Assembly: GCF_021012875.1 (NCBI RefSeq)
Contig: NZ_JAJMZJ010000001.1
Span: 558,001 to 622,000 of the forward strand
Source of the DNA: Peptoniphilus sp. KCTC 25270
GTDB taxonomy: Bacteria; Bacillota; Clostridia; Tissierellales; Peptoniphilaceae
DNA: 64,000 bases
Direction of reading: 5' to 3'
Shown: one piece after another, positions 37,344 through 46,978 of the stretch
Layout of the letters: each line of letters begins with the position of its first letter
Position numbering within the stretch: position 1 is the stretch's first letter
Program-made: the position numbers and the translations under genes
The notes under the pieces: model-generated
The model's input: only the letters and a program-made list of their open reading frames with translations
The model's database searches: none
What the model was told of the DNA's origin: nothing

Positions 37344-39649
37344 TAGTTACCCTTTCTGCGATTTCTTTCTTTTACTAAGAAAGTAGCTACATCATTACCA
37401 TGAGTACCACGACCGAAACCTGCATCTACACCAGCTTCTACGGCTAAGTCATTAGATACTTGAGTACCACCACCAACGATGATAATATCGTCGCGGATAC
37501 CTTTTTCTACTGCGATTTCATGAATTTTTGCCATGTTTTTATAGTGAATGTCGTCATGAGAAATAATAGTAGAAGCCATGATGCCATCTGCTTTTACTTC
37601 GATAGCGGCATCAACCAATTTTTCTGGTGGTACAGAAGTTCCTAAATAATGAACTTTGATACCATATTTTTCAACACCACCGTGTTTGATGTCGATGATT
37701 TCACGTAAACCTACAGAGTGCTCATCTTGTCCTACAGTACCAGCAACTACTGTCATTGGTTCTTCTTTGATAGCATCACGTAAGACATCGTCACTATAGA
37801 TTTCTGGTTTAGGTGGAATTACCAATTGATCCAAATCGATATCAAATGGTACTTTCCCTTTAATTTCTACACGGCAACCTTCTGCTTTTTGAAGAACTTC
37901 AACGTTGATACATTCAACGTCTTTAAGGCCAAGATTTTGCCCCATTTTAATGGCTGCATATTCGGCTGTACGTGGATCGGTAGTCAATACAGTTGTAATT
38001 TGAACAACTCCGTCCCCTCTCCATTCCATTTCTGGGATGATGATGTTAGAGTTTACATATTTCTTTTGATTTTCCAAACGAACATTTACGTTGTCTGTTT
38101 CATCCAATTCATCAATGTAGATGATTTTTTCTGGATCTTCTAGTGTACAGTTTCCAATTAGTTTAGATGGATTATCAACAGCAGATTCATCGTACTGAGC
38201 TACATTGTTGTAACCGTAGTGAGCGGTTACAGGAGCCAAATAATCTTCTGCTCTTTCATATACTGTGTTTACACCAACTCCACCTTCAATATCACGAGCG
38301 ATACCGTCGCCATTACGCGCTGGGTATTCTGCTGAATCTACGAAGAAACCTTCTTGAACTGCGTTGAAGTAACCACCAGCTGCGATAATTTCTTCTAGAT
38401 ATAAGATAGATTTTTCTTTGATTTCACGAATTTTAGATTTCAAAGGTTCTTCATCAGAACGAACCTTAATAAATTGCATAATACCGTCTAAGCCGTTATA
38501 TGCTTGTTTTGCGTTGTCACATGCTTCGATATTGAAAATATGCCAAGGTACATTACGTCCTTCATCTGGAGTAATTGTAGATTGGATATCTGCACTTGTT
38601 AATTCTGAAGTTAAAATATCTAAAATATGAGTTACTGTTGCTTCACGAGTTGAAGCCGTCATATATTTTGTATTTTGTTGTGCTCTCATTTTGTAGTCAG
38701 TGAAGAAATCTCTCAACGCTACAGCGTATGGAAGATTCATTCTCAAACTTGGAGCGGGTTGTGCTACTGGAGGTACTGTTGAAAGACAGATATTGTCTTT
38801 TTTCATACCAACTTTTACAGAGTATAAAGAGTTGATACCGTGTTGTACCATCAATTCAGGAATTACTGTCCATGCTTGGATTGCTGTTGCATTGGCATTG
38901 TGAGCACCGTCAATTTGAGCGATACCAGCATAAGCCATAACTGTTTTTGCTTCCCCAGCATCAACGAATGAACGAATCATGTTAATGTTTCTGTACAATA
39001 CGTTGTATTGAGGGTCTTGGTGAGCACCGTTAACGCCTTCTTCTGCAAACAATACAGCAACTTCTGGTCCAGCTACCCCAGATACATAAGAATGGTAGTT
39101 AATTGGTCTTCCTACTTCGTCCTCGATTAAGTCAATTGCTTTTCTTTGAGCACGTAAGTGTTTTCTAGTAATGGCATTACCACCAGTACCTTGTGGAGTA
39201 CCTTCCATCAAACCATCCATGTGAGATTGACCCGCAGTACGGATTACCATTAAGTGGTCGGCACCATGCCATGCGCCCATTCTCATACGGCGAATATCAT
39301 CTTCTGGACGTCCAGAAGCGATTTCTGTTGTAATTACTGGCATTGGTTGTGGGTCAATACCTTTCAAAGAAGAGATAGAACCTGGTAGTGGTTGAGAATT
39401 TTTCAATGGCTCAGAAGTTTCATAGTATGTGAAATCTCCGATTTTTCTTTCTTCTCCTCTACCATTTCTCCAGTGCCATCCACGGCTTCTTGGATAATAG
39501 TTTTCCAAACCTTCAAAAATTTCTGGAATATTAATTTTTTCGTCTGGATTTAATGGCTTCATGCCATTCATACGTTTTGCATCTTCTTCTGGAGTTAGCT
39601 CAAGTCTATAATAGTCATCTTTAATGTGTTTCCATTTTCTCTCAGCCAT
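37343..39649 (-). CDS. oraE: D-ornithine 4,5-aminomutase E subunit (B12/PLP)
   Basis: The 768-residue large subunit, with OraS, converts D-ornithine to 2,4-diaminopentanoate using adenosylcobalamin and PLP. The N-terminal two-thirds is a barrel; the C-terminal Rossmann domain has the base-off B12 motif DEHSVG (D642, H644, G647). K655 lies 11 residues after the ligand His, the same spacing as the PLP lysine in the Clostridium sticklandii enzyme (H618, K629, from memory). GGGTQVSNDLAVEAG near 735 completes the cobalamin site. Start and stop overlap oraS and the GlmL-like gene by one base each. Confidence 0.96.
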   Translation of the reverse strand: MAERKWKHIKDDYYRLELTPEEDAKRMNGMKPLNPDEKINIPEIFEGLENYYPRSRGWHWRNGRGEERKIGDFTYYETSEPLKNSQPLPGSISSLKGIDPQPMPVITTEIASGRPEDDIRRMRMGAWHGADHLMVIRTAGQSHMDGLMEGTPQGTGGNAITRKHLRAQRKAIDLIEDEVGRPINYHSYVSGVAGPEVAVLFAEEGVNGAHQDPQYNVLYRNINMIRSFVDAGEAKTVMAYAGIAQIDGAHNANATAIQAWTVIPELMVQHGINSLYSVKVGMKKDNICLSTVPPVAQPAPSLRMNLPYAVALRDFFTDYKMRAQQNTKYMTASTREATVTHILDILTSELTSADIQSTITPDEGRNVPWHIFNIEACDNAKQAYNGLDGIMQFIKVRSDEEPLKSKIREIKEKSILYLEEIIAAGGYFNAVQEGFFVDSAEYPARNGDGIARDIEGGVGVNTVYERAEDYLAPVTAHYGYNNVAQYDESAVDNPSKLIGNCTLEDPEKIIYIDELDETDNVNVRLENQKKYVNSNIIIPEMEWRGDGVVQITTVLTTDPRTAEYAAIKMGQNLGLKDVECINVEVLQKAEGCRVEIKGKVPFDIDLDQLVIPPKPEIYSDDVLRDAIKEEPMTVVAGTVGQDEHSVGLREIIDIKHGGVEKYGIKVHYLGTSVPPEKLVDAAIEVKADGIMASTIISHDDIHYKNMAKIHEIAVEKGIRDDIIIVGGGTQVSNDLAVEAGVDAGFGRGTHGNDVATFLVKERNRRKGN

Positions 39650-40014
39650 TATTTATCTCCTCCCTTAAATACTGCGATTGCTTGATCCCAAAGTTCGCCA
39701 TCGATTAGTTTCAAACCAGCATCACGGATTTCAAGGTTGTTGTCTTTTGCCATTCTATAAACAATATGACCAACCCCATGAGAAATCAAGCCGCGGTCTA
39801 AAGCTCCTTCAACCAATGACATTGTTTCAACACTTGAGAATCCCATTCTTAAAAGAACAGAACGTTCAATAGAAGGAGTTGTATTCTTTTTAGCCAATTC
39901 AGTAATTGGATCTACTACTTGTTCAACAAGCTCCCAAAATCTTTCTTTTAATTGCTCATCCGTTAGATCCGCAAGATGTTTTCTTCTTTCCTGAAAGTCA
40001 TCTTTTCTTTCCAT
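39649..40014 (-). CDS. oraS: D-ornithine 4,5-aminomutase S subunit
   Basis: The 121-residue small subunit is needed for activity and stability of OraE. Recognisable sequence is MERKDDFQERRKHLADLTDE at the start and LLRMGFSSVETMSLVEG in the middle, ending KLIDGELWDQAIAVFKGG. It is one base into oraE and 17 nt after ortB. Confidence 0.94.
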   Translation of the reverse strand: MERKDDFQERRKHLADLTDEQLKERFWELVEQVVDPITELAKKNTTPSIERSVLLRMGFSSVETMSLVEGALDRGLISHGVGHIVYRMAKDNNLEIRDAGLKLIDGELWDQAIAVFKGGDK

Positions 40015-40031
40015 GTTTCGCCTCCTATAAA

Positions 40032-41456
40032 TTATTTAACGTAAGGAATTTCCAACTCATCTAAGAAACCTTTTACAGCGTCAACGTCTGATTTAATCTC
40101 AGCTGCTAAGAATTCAAGGTCTTCTTTAGATACTTCTTCAACCTTATGATTTTTTACTGCATTTTTAACATAAGATCTTCTAGTTTTATTTATATCCATT
40201 TCTGATACTTTTACTAGACTTGGGTGAGAAGGAATAATGATATTTTCTCCTGGAACTTCTTCAGCAGGATCACCTACTCTTACATCAATTCCATTTTCTT
40301 TCGCAAAAGTCAACTGAGGATTGATGTGTTTTCCTGCACCAGTGTATTCTGTTTCTTGTACTACTAAGATTGCATCTTCTGGTAAAGTTTGGGCAACCTT
40401 AAAAGCTACTGCCAAGGAAGTATTCCCTGCTGGTCCTCTTTCCATACCTTCTAGCTGAGCCAATAGCTCTGTAATATAGAATACAGAACCTTGAGTAACT
40501 GTTACATAGCGGTCCATATATCTCATTGGGCGAGCCGCACTTCTTGGAACGTCACTACGATCTGGATACGTCGCAAATGGTACACCAAATCCAGTATGCC
40601 CTGTAGTAAAGCTTTTACGGTTAAATTGATTATCACTAGCCATGTGCAAACCAGACAAGTCAACAGACGCTGCAATCACTTCTGTATCTTTTGCTCCTGC
40701 TCTTAATAAACCTCTAGCAGTACCTGTTAAGTTACCGCCACCAGCATTTGTAGCAATTACTACTTCTGGATATTTTCCATATTTTTCTTTACATTCTTCT
40801 GCAATCTCAACACCTAGAGTTTCGATACCACGAACTCCAAATGGAGAATACAAAGAAGCATTGAAGAAACCTGTTTCTTCTAATAAAACTAAGTTGTAAT
40901 AGAATAATTCAGGACCTACAGTTAATTGTGCAACTTCAGCGCCAATTGCTTCACAAGCTCTCGCTTTTTCGATGATTTCTGGTTGACCAACGCCACGTGA
41001 ATCAAAACATTCTTGAACGACAATGGTTTTCAATCCTACCATAGCCGCTTGTGTTGCTACACCAGTACCATAGTTACCACTTGTTGCTGCAATAACGCCT
41101 TCAAAACCTTGTGCTTTTGCGTATTGAACGCTAGTAGAAGCACGTCTTGCTTTATATGATCCAGAAACATTGCTTGCTTCGTCTTTTACAAGAATACGAG
41201 CACCCATTCCTTCAGGCGCACAAGTACGAGCCAATTTAGTTAGGTTTCTAAGTTCTAATAAAGCTGTATTACCTACCCCATGATTTAATTGATAATCACG
41301 GATTTCTTCAAAAGTATAAGGTACAGATTCCATCATGCCTTCATAATCAAAAGCGATTCCACCTGTTTCGAATTGTGCATAATCGAAACCAAGGGCTTTT
41401 TTCATAATCTCGCCATTACGAGACATAACTGCATCATAACTTAAATCTCTTGTCAT
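40032..41456 (-). CDS. ortB: 2-amino-4-ketopentanoate thiolase, beta subunit
   Basis: The 474-residue fold-type II PLP enzyme (threonine-synthase-like) has its PLP lysine K102 in NVSGSYKARRA, a phosphate/Asn loop AATSGNYGTG near 122 and ATNAGGGNLTG near 225. With OrtA it cleaves 2-amino-4-ketopentanoate with CoA into alanine and acetyl-CoA, the energy-conserving end of ornithine oxidation. It overlaps ortA by 4 nt. Confidence 0.95.
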   Translation of the reverse strand: MTRDLSYDAVMSRNGEIMKKALGFDYAQFETGGIAFDYEGMMESVPYTFEEIRDYQLNHGVGNTALLELRNLTKLARTCAPEGMGARILVKDEASNVSGSYKARRASTSVQYAKAQGFEGVIAATSGNYGTGVATQAAMVGLKTIVVQECFDSRGVGQPEIIEKARACEAIGAEVAQLTVGPELFYYNLVLLEETGFFNASLYSPFGVRGIETLGVEIAEECKEKYGKYPEVVIATNAGGGNLTGTARGLLRAGAKDTEVIAASVDLSGLHMASDNQFNRKSFTTGHTGFGVPFATYPDRSDVPRSAARPMRYMDRYVTVTQGSVFYITELLAQLEGMERGPAGNTSLAVAFKVAQTLPEDAILVVQETEYTGAGKHINPQLTFAKENGIDVRVGDPAEEVPGENIIIPSHPSLVKVSEMDINKTRRSYVKNAVKNHKVEEVSKEDLEFLAAEIKSDVDAVKGFLDELEIPYVK

Positions 41457-41764
41457 TTTGCATCACCTTCCTCTGCTAAAATTTCACGAGCTTGACGTCC
41501 GATGAATAGCAATTCAGGAACGTTTTTACCATAACTATGGCTCCAGAAAGGATTTACCTCTGTTAAAGTTCCCTTCACTGTACGACCGATATAAGTTTCT
41601 ACCTCAACTTCATCTCCGATTGAAGCTTCATCAGCCAATAAAAATCCTTTATGCCATAATTCCAAAGGTACATTTGCTGTATCTTCAGGCACGCTACCAG
41701 CACGTTCGCCAGCAGGAAGTACAATGGCATGAACTCTTACCCAATCTCCTCTTTTAGCGTCCAT
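41453..41764 (-). CDS. ortA: 2-amino-4-ketopentanoate thiolase, alpha subunit
   Basis: The 103-residue small subunit of the OrtAB thiolase starts MDAKRGDWVRVHAIVLPAGERA and has PLELWHKGFLL and a C-terminal GKNVPELLFIGRQAREIL. It is the first gene of this cluster. In Clostridium sticklandii and relatives the gene before ortA is ord (2,4-diaminopentanoate dehydrogenase); here it is replaced by a 220-nt non-coding stretch and then ftsY. Ribosome site GAAAGGAG precedes the ATG. Confidence 0.94.
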   Translation of the reverse strand: MDAKRGDWVRVHAIVLPAGERAGSVPEDTANVPLELWHKGFLLADEASIGDEVEVETYIGRTVKGTLTEVNPFWSHSYGKNVPELLFIGRQAREILAEEGDAK

Positions 41765-41984
41765 ATTTCGACTCCTTTCAAAACAAACATTTTAATAAAT
41801 TAAAATTATTTACAATCTTGCATAAGCAAAATTCTTTAATAGATGACAAGCTCTTGTTCGATAAAAAATCGACAAAAACAACACTTTAGACAGATTTATG
41901 TCTATATTCTAATTATGCAACATTCTAGAATTCCTTTCAAGTCGAATTTGTGATTTTCAATATCTTAACCAATTACACAATATA
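41765..41984 (-). promoter_or_regulatory. Control region of the ornithine operon
   Basis: This 220-nt A+T-rich gap holds no gene. A possible promoter on the minus strand is TTGTCA (41844-41849), 18 nt, TTATGC (41820-41825) with an extended TG. The -35 overlaps the palindrome ACAAGCTCTTGT (41846-41857). Other inverted repeats are TCGAT/ATCGA around an A-run (about 41858-41872), AGACA/TGTCT (about 41888-41903) and TTGC/GCAA (about 41817-41828). No sigma-54 TGGC-N8-GC type element was found. No strong terminator for ftsY was seen. Confidence 0.4.
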
Positions 41985-43430
41985 TCAAGTTTCGTCGTCT
42001 AATCCCATTAGAGCGTTGGCGAAATCCTCTCCATTAAATTTTTGTAAATCATCAATCCCCTCACCAACACCTATCATTTTGATAGGTATGTGAAGCTCAT
42101 GCACCAATGGTAATATTACCCCTCCTTTGGCAGATCCATCCAATTTTGTCAAAACTATTCCCGATAAATTTGTTGACTCATTAAATGTTTTTGCCTGGGA
42201 TAAAGCATTTTGCCCTGTTGTAGCATCTAACACCAACAATGTTTCTCTTGTTGCATCAGGGGCTTCTCTATCAATGATTCGATTGATTTTTTCCAACTCG
42301 TTCATAAGATTTTTCTTATTATGAAGACGGCCTGCCGTATCACAAATCAATACGTCAACGTTTTTAGACTTTGCGGATTGTACACCATCAAAAATTACCG
42401 CTGCAGGATCGGCCCCTTCTTGGTGAGCAATTACTTCCACATTTGCTCTTTGTCCCCATGTTTTTAACTGATCTATAGCCGCCGCTCTAAAAGTATCTCC
42501 CGCTGCAATCAATACAGATTTGTTTTGATTCTTCAACTGTTGAGCCAACTTCCCAATGGTTGTCGTTTTTCCTACACCATTTACCCCAACCATTAAAATA
42601 ATCGTTGGAGAATCTTGTACATGAAGTTCTGAATCAATGTCTTCGCGAGTTAAAATTTTTCTCATTTCGTCAGCCAATAATGGACGAACCTCTTGAGGAT
42701 CTTTTATTTTTTCTTCCCGAATTCTTTCGTTCAATTGATCAATTAAATACATAGTTGTATTCATTCCAATATCAGCAGAAATCAAAGTATCTTCTAAGTC
42801 TTCCATCATTTCATCGTCAATTTTTACATAGCTTCCAAGAATATCCCCTATTTTATTTCCCATATTCTTGCGAGTTTTCGTTAACCCTATTTTTAATTTT
42901 CCGAAAAAAGATGGAGCTTCTTTTTCTATTTCGCCCTTTTCTTCTAAAACCTCTTCTGTAGATTCTTCTAATGTGCTTTCCTCTACCATTTCCGGCGAAT
43001 GGTTGTAGTCATCGGCCGCTTCAACCAATTCATCCTTTTCTTCTGGAATCTCTTCTGTAGATTCTTCTAATGTGCTTTCCTCTACTATTTCCGGTGAATG
43101 GTTGTAGTCATCGGCCGCTTCAACCAATTCGTCCTTTTCTTCTAAAACCTCTTCTGTAGATTCTTCTAAGGTACTTTCCTCTACTATTTCCGGTGAATGG
43201 CTATAGTCATCGGCCGCTTCAACCAATTCGTCCTTTTCTTCTAAAACCTCTTCTGTAGATTCTTCTAAGGTGCTTTCTTCTACCATTTCTGGTGAATGGC
43301 TATAGTCATCGGCCGCTTCGATTGGTTTTTCTTCAGATCCTTCTTTTTTTTGCGATTCTTCTGATAAGTTTTTACCTTCTACTTCTTCCTTTGTTTCAGA
43401 TTTGAACTTCTTTTTTATCCAATCCAACAT
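41985..43430 (-). CDS. ftsY: Signal recognition particle receptor FtsY
   Basis: The 481-residue SRP receptor has an NG GTPase domain from about residue 175 on, with GVNGVGKTTT (282-291), DTAGRLHNKK near 372 and TKLDGSAKGG near 435. The first 170 residues are acidic and include four near-identical 33-residue repeats (38-169), longer than usual for FtsY. The acidic region normally helps membrane attachment. The start, with GGAGGC 8 nt before it, overlaps the smc 3' end by 35 nt. It is the last gene of the plsX-smc operon. Confidence 0.97.
   Translation of the reverse strand: MLDWIKKKFKSETKEEVEGKNLSEESQKKEGSEEKPIEAADDYSHSPEMVEESTLEESTEEVLEEKDELVEAADDYSHSPEIVEESTLEESTEEVLEEKDELVEAADDYNHSPEIVEESTLEESTEEIPEEKDELVEAADDYNHSPEMVEESTLEESTEEVLEEKGEIEKEAPSFFGKLKIGLTKTRKNMGNKIGDILGSYVKIDDEMMEDLEDTLISADIGMNTTMYLIDQLNERIREEKIKDPQEVRPLLADEMRKILTREDIDSELHVQDSPTIILMVGVNGVGKTTTIGKLAQQLKNQNKSVLIAAGDTFRAAAIDQLKTWGQRANVEVIAHQEGADPAAVIFDGVQSAKSKNVDVLICDTAGRLHNKKNLMNELEKINRIIDREAPDATRETLLVLDATTGQNALSQAKTFNESTNLSGIVLTKLDGSAKGGVILPLVHELHIPIKMIGVGEGIDDLQKFNGEDFANALMGLDDET
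42924..43319 (-). repeat. Four tandem 99-bp in-frame repeats in ftsY
   Basis: Copies lie at about 43319-43221, 43220-43122, 43121-43023 and 43022-42924. Each encodes 33 residues built around EAADDYSHSPE, ESTLEESTEE and EEKDELV, with a few substitutions (S/N, M/I, VL/IP). DNA copies are almost the same, pointing to recent duplication or gene conversion. Confidence 0.92.
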
Positions 43431-46400
43431 GTTGATTCGCCTCCTCTAATTCCATAGATAATACACTCGATACACCTTTCTCTTGCATAGTTACCCCATA
43501 TAAGTAATCTGCGATCTCCATCGTAGATTTTCTATGGGTAATCATAATGAATTGTATATCGTCCATTTTTTGTAAGTAACTCGTATATCTCTTAATATTT
43601 GCCTCATCTAGGGCTGCATCAATCTCATCCAAAATACAAAATGGCGATTTCCTTCGTTTTAGCAAAGCAAACAATAAAGCCACCGCTGTCATAGAGCGTT
43701 CTCCCCCTGATAAAAGAGATAAGGACTGCAATTTCTTCCCTGGCGGCTGCACACGAATTTCAATTCCTGATTCCAATAAATCTTCCTGCTCTTCTAGATG
43801 AACTTCCGCTTTTCCACCATTAAATAAAATTTTGAAGATTTCATTAAAGTAGATTTGAATTTCTCCAATGGCTTCTTGGAACAAAATACGCATTTCTTTT
43901 TCCAGCCTTTTAATGACTCCCTCCAGCTTATTTTTCGAAACGCTTAAATCTTCTTTTTGGTGGGTTAAAAATAACAAACGTTCCGATACTTCCTTATATT
44001 CTTCAATGGAATTTTCATTAATCGGCCCAAAACTAGAAAGCTCTCGCTCTACTTTTTTCAAATTTTTGTTCAACTCTTCCAAAGAAGTTTCCGTATCAAA
44101 TGTATTATTCTCACGATCAAAAGGAGAAATCGTCTCTTCCATTTCTTGAAGAATTTCTTCTCTTTCGCTACTATAATTTTCCAAACGCACTTTGTATTGC
44201 TCTTCTTGTCGATTCAAACGAGTTAACGCTAAGAAAAGTTTTTCCAATTCTTCTTCCTTTGCTTTTAACTGCTCTTGAAAATCTTTCTTTTCTGAAAATA
44301 ATTTTTCCATTTGCTCTTCAATTGCATTTTTTTCTTGCAATTCTTCCTGAAGAGTTTTTTCCCATTCTTGAGAATGAAACGTTTCTTCTTCCCACTCTTT
44401 CTCCTTCTCAATTTTTCTTTGGGCTAAGTTTTGATTTTCTTTGGAATAGTTATTTATTTCCTTTACAACTTGATCTTCACGAAGAGTTAATTCTCTTAAC
44501 AATCCGCTATATTCACTTACTTTTAAGCGAGATTGATGAAGGTTGCCAAAAACCTCTTTTACCTTTGCTTCCCATTCTGATAAATGATTCGAAGGAGTAG
44601 GAATCGTTTTTTCCTCTTCTTGATTTAAGAAAAGAATTTCTTCCTCTATTTCCCTCAATTCCAAAACATTATTTTCCATTTGTAAATTTTCGTCTTGGAC
44701 TTGCTTGTCTAACTCTTCAATCCTACTGTGAATGGATTCTTTAGAAGATATGCTTCTTTCAAAAATCTTTTCCAAGTAAAGGATGGATTTTGTTAATTTT
44801 TCGATTTCCTCTTCTACGAATTGATTTTGAGACTGGATTTCTTCTCCCTGAAATTTAATCTTCTCTAAAATTTCCTTTTCTTTTTCCAAAGATTTTTCAA
44901 TTTCTTTTATCGATTGCCTTTTTGCTTCTATCTCATTTTTTCGGTTGTATAAATCCGTCTGATTGTTACGAATCGATCCACCAGTAATGGAACCACCTAT
45001 TTGAAACAACTCCCCAGAGGTCGTCACAATTTTATACTTTTGGTTTAATTCTCTAGATAATTTTTTTCCTTCCTCTATGGAATTTACCACGAGAATTCTC
45101 CCCAGTAGATTTCCTATCGCAGCGTGAATCTTTTCATCATAACGAACACAGTCTAAAGCAATTTGAAAATCTACTGTCGTACGATTTCTCAAACCACTTT
45201 CAATAGATCTTGGTTCGATTGTGTTCAAAGGATAAAAAGTTATACGTCCCATTTTATGGTTCTTTAAGAAGTCAATCATTTGAGAAACCTTTTGATTGCT
45301 TTCAATGATAATATTTTGGGCTCCTCCGCCTAATGCAACAGATATGGCCGTTTCATAGCCTGTTTTTACAACAATATTTTCTGCAACAGGCCCCAATATT
45401 TCTTCATACCACTCTTGGTTCTTTCCATTTTTTAGAAAATTTCGCACAGAATGAGAGTAACCTTCAAAGTTTTCCAATACTTTTTTTGAAAATTCCCATT
45501 CTCTTTTCATTGACTCATGCGTTCCTGTAAGTTTCCTTAGGCGTTCCAACCCTTCATTATAAGAAATCGCCAAAGAATTTCTTTCTTGTTCTCTCTGCTC
45601 TTTTTCTTTGGATAAATTTTCCTTTTTCTCCAAATAGGAATCCATCTCTTTTTGACGTTTCTCTATTTCCTCAATGACTTCTTTTTCTTGTCCTTGAAAA
45701 GATTGTAGATGGCGCAAAAGATTTTCTTTTCTTTCAGATCTTTCTTTTAAGAAATATTCCAAAGAATCCCTTTTTGCCAATAATTTGCTACGATTTTCAA
45801 AATTCGCCTTTCCCTGTCTCTCTAATTCAAAGGCTTTTTCCTTTTCCGACTCAAAAATTCCATTCTTTTTCTCGTAATCTTTCTCTAGAAAATCTAAGCT
45901 TTCTTTTTCTTTATCCAAATCAAAGGTAAGAGCGGTTTTTTGAGAAGATATTTCCCTTAATTCTTCCTGCAAACCATGAATTTTTTCTTCGTTTTCTAAA
46001 ATCTTTTCTCCCCACTCTTTTCCTTGGGTAACCATAGATTCTTTCTTATAAGTAAAATTCGAGAGTTTCCCCTTTATCTCTTCCATATGGCGAACTTTTT
46101 CAATTCGCTTTTGCTGTAAATCTTCCACCGCTTCCTCTAACTCAAGAATACGCTGAGTTCCCGCTTCTTGATCTTTGGCCAGTTGTTCTTTCACTTCCAA
46201 CTTACTTTGAAGAATTTGATTGTTTCCTTCAATTTTTTCTTGAATTTCTTGGACTTTCCCTTGAATTTCTTTCTCTTTCTTTGTCAAAAACTGACTGAGG
46301 ATTTTCTCTTTTTCTTTCCGCTTTTCCATTACGGTCAAAGCCTTTTCGCTTTCCACTTTTAGATGCTTTTCTTGGGAAGCTACTTCCCTTAATATATCAT

Positions 46401-46974
46401 CGATACGCAAAAGATTATCTAACGTTTTATTTAAGGAGCGTTCCGACTCTTCTTTTCGTGTTTTGAATTTTGTAATTCCTGCCGCTTCTTCAAAAACCGC
46501 CCGACGATCCTGTGGGCGATTGCTTAGAATTTGATCAATTTGACCTTGGCCGATAAAAGAATAACCATCCTTCCCAATCCCCGTATCCATAAACAATTCA
46601 CGAACATCTTTTAGACGAACTTTTTGCTTATTAATATAGAATTCACTTTCCCCGGAACGAAACATTTTTCTTTTAATGCTAATTTCTTCATAGGCCATAG
46701 GCAAGTATTGATCTTTGTTATTAAAATACAAAATAACTTCTGCATAACCTAAAGGACTAATCGTATCCGTCCCTCCAAAAATAACATCTTCCATTTTGCT
46801 TCCGCGCAGTTGTTTGGCACTCGTTTCTCCTAACGCCCACATGATGGCATCGATAATATTGCTCTTCCCGCTACCATTGGGCCCTACTACACCGGTTATT
46901 CCATCGGTAAAATGAATTTTCGTCCGCTTTGCAAAGGACTTAAAACCAAATAATTCCATTTGATTCAAATGCAT
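43396..46974 (-). CDS. smc: Chromosome segregation protein SMC
   Basis: The 1192-residue condensin ATPase has an N-terminal head with GPNGSGKSNI (31-40) and the Q-loop, a first coiled coil (about 170-510), a hinge (about 520-660, with ITGGSIRNN), a second coiled coil, and a C-terminal head with LSGGERSM (signature) and FCILDEIDAALDE (Walker B). It organises and segregates the chromosome with ScpA and ScpB, which are not in this window. The rnc-(radical SAM)-smc-ftsY order is typical of clostridia. Confidence 0.98.
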   Translation of the reverse strand: MHLNQMELFGFKSFAKRTKIHFTDGITGVVGPNGSGKSNIIDAIMWALGETSAKQLRGSKMEDVIFGGTDTISPLGYAEVILYFNNKDQYLPMAYEEISIKRKMFRSGESEFYINKQKVRLKDVRELFMDTGIGKDGYSFIGQGQIDQILSNRPQDRRAVFEEAAGITKFKTRKEESERSLNKTLDNLLRIDDILREVASQEKHLKVESEKALTVMEKRKEKEKILSQFLTKKEKEIQGKVQEIQEKIEGNNQILQSKLEVKEQLAKDQEAGTQRILELEEAVEDLQQKRIEKVRHMEEIKGKLSNFTYKKESMVTQGKEWGEKILENEEKIHGLQEELREISSQKTALTFDLDKEKESLDFLEKDYEKKNGIFESEKEKAFELERQGKANFENRSKLLAKRDSLEYFLKERSERKENLLRHLQSFQGQEKEVIEEIEKRQKEMDSYLEKKENLSKEKEQREQERNSLAISYNEGLERLRKLTGTHESMKREWEFSKKVLENFEGYSHSVRNFLKNGKNQEWYEEILGPVAENIVVKTGYETAISVALGGGAQNIIIESNQKVSQMIDFLKNHKMGRITFYPLNTIEPRSIESGLRNRTTVDFQIALDCVRYDEKIHAAIGNLLGRILVVNSIEEGKKLSRELNQKYKIVTTSGELFQIGGSITGGSIRNNQTDLYNRKNEIEAKRQSIKEIEKSLEKEKEILEKIKFQGEEIQSQNQFVEEEIEKLTKSILYLEKIFERSISSKESIHSRIEELDKQVQDENLQMENNVLELREIEEEILFLNQEEEKTIPTPSNHLSEWEAKVKEVFGNLHQSRLKVSEYSGLLRELTLREDQVVKEINNYSKENQNLAQRKIEKEKEWEEETFHSQEWEKTLQEELQEKNAIEEQMEKLFSEKKDFQEQLKAKEEELEKLFLALTRLNRQEEQYKVRLENYSSEREEILQEMEETISPFDRENNTFDTETSLEELNKNLKKVERELSSFGPINENSIEEYKEVSERLLFLTHQKEDLSVSKNKLEGVIKRLEKEMRILFQEAIGEIQIYFNEIFKILFNGGKAEVHLEEQEDLLESGIEIRVQPPGKKLQSLSLLSGGERSMTAVALLFALLKRRKSPFCILDEIDAALDEANIKRYTSYLQKMDDIQFIMITHRKSTMEIADYLYGVTMQEKGVSSVLSMELEEANQHVGLDKKEVQI

Positions 46975-46978
46975 GCTC

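Noticed and set aside
41765-41984. Sigma-54 promoter before ortA
   Set aside because: Amino-acid fermentation operons sometimes use it, but no TGGCAC-N5-TTGC-type element was found.
42924-43319. Regular repeats that could suggest a CRISPR array
   Set aside because: The 99-bp repeats are tandem, in frame inside ftsY and have no spacers.
44100-44600. A 166-codon plus-strand reading frame
   Set aside because: Antisense to the coiled-coil part of smc; Leu/Phe-rich because it mirrors Glu/Lys-rich codons.
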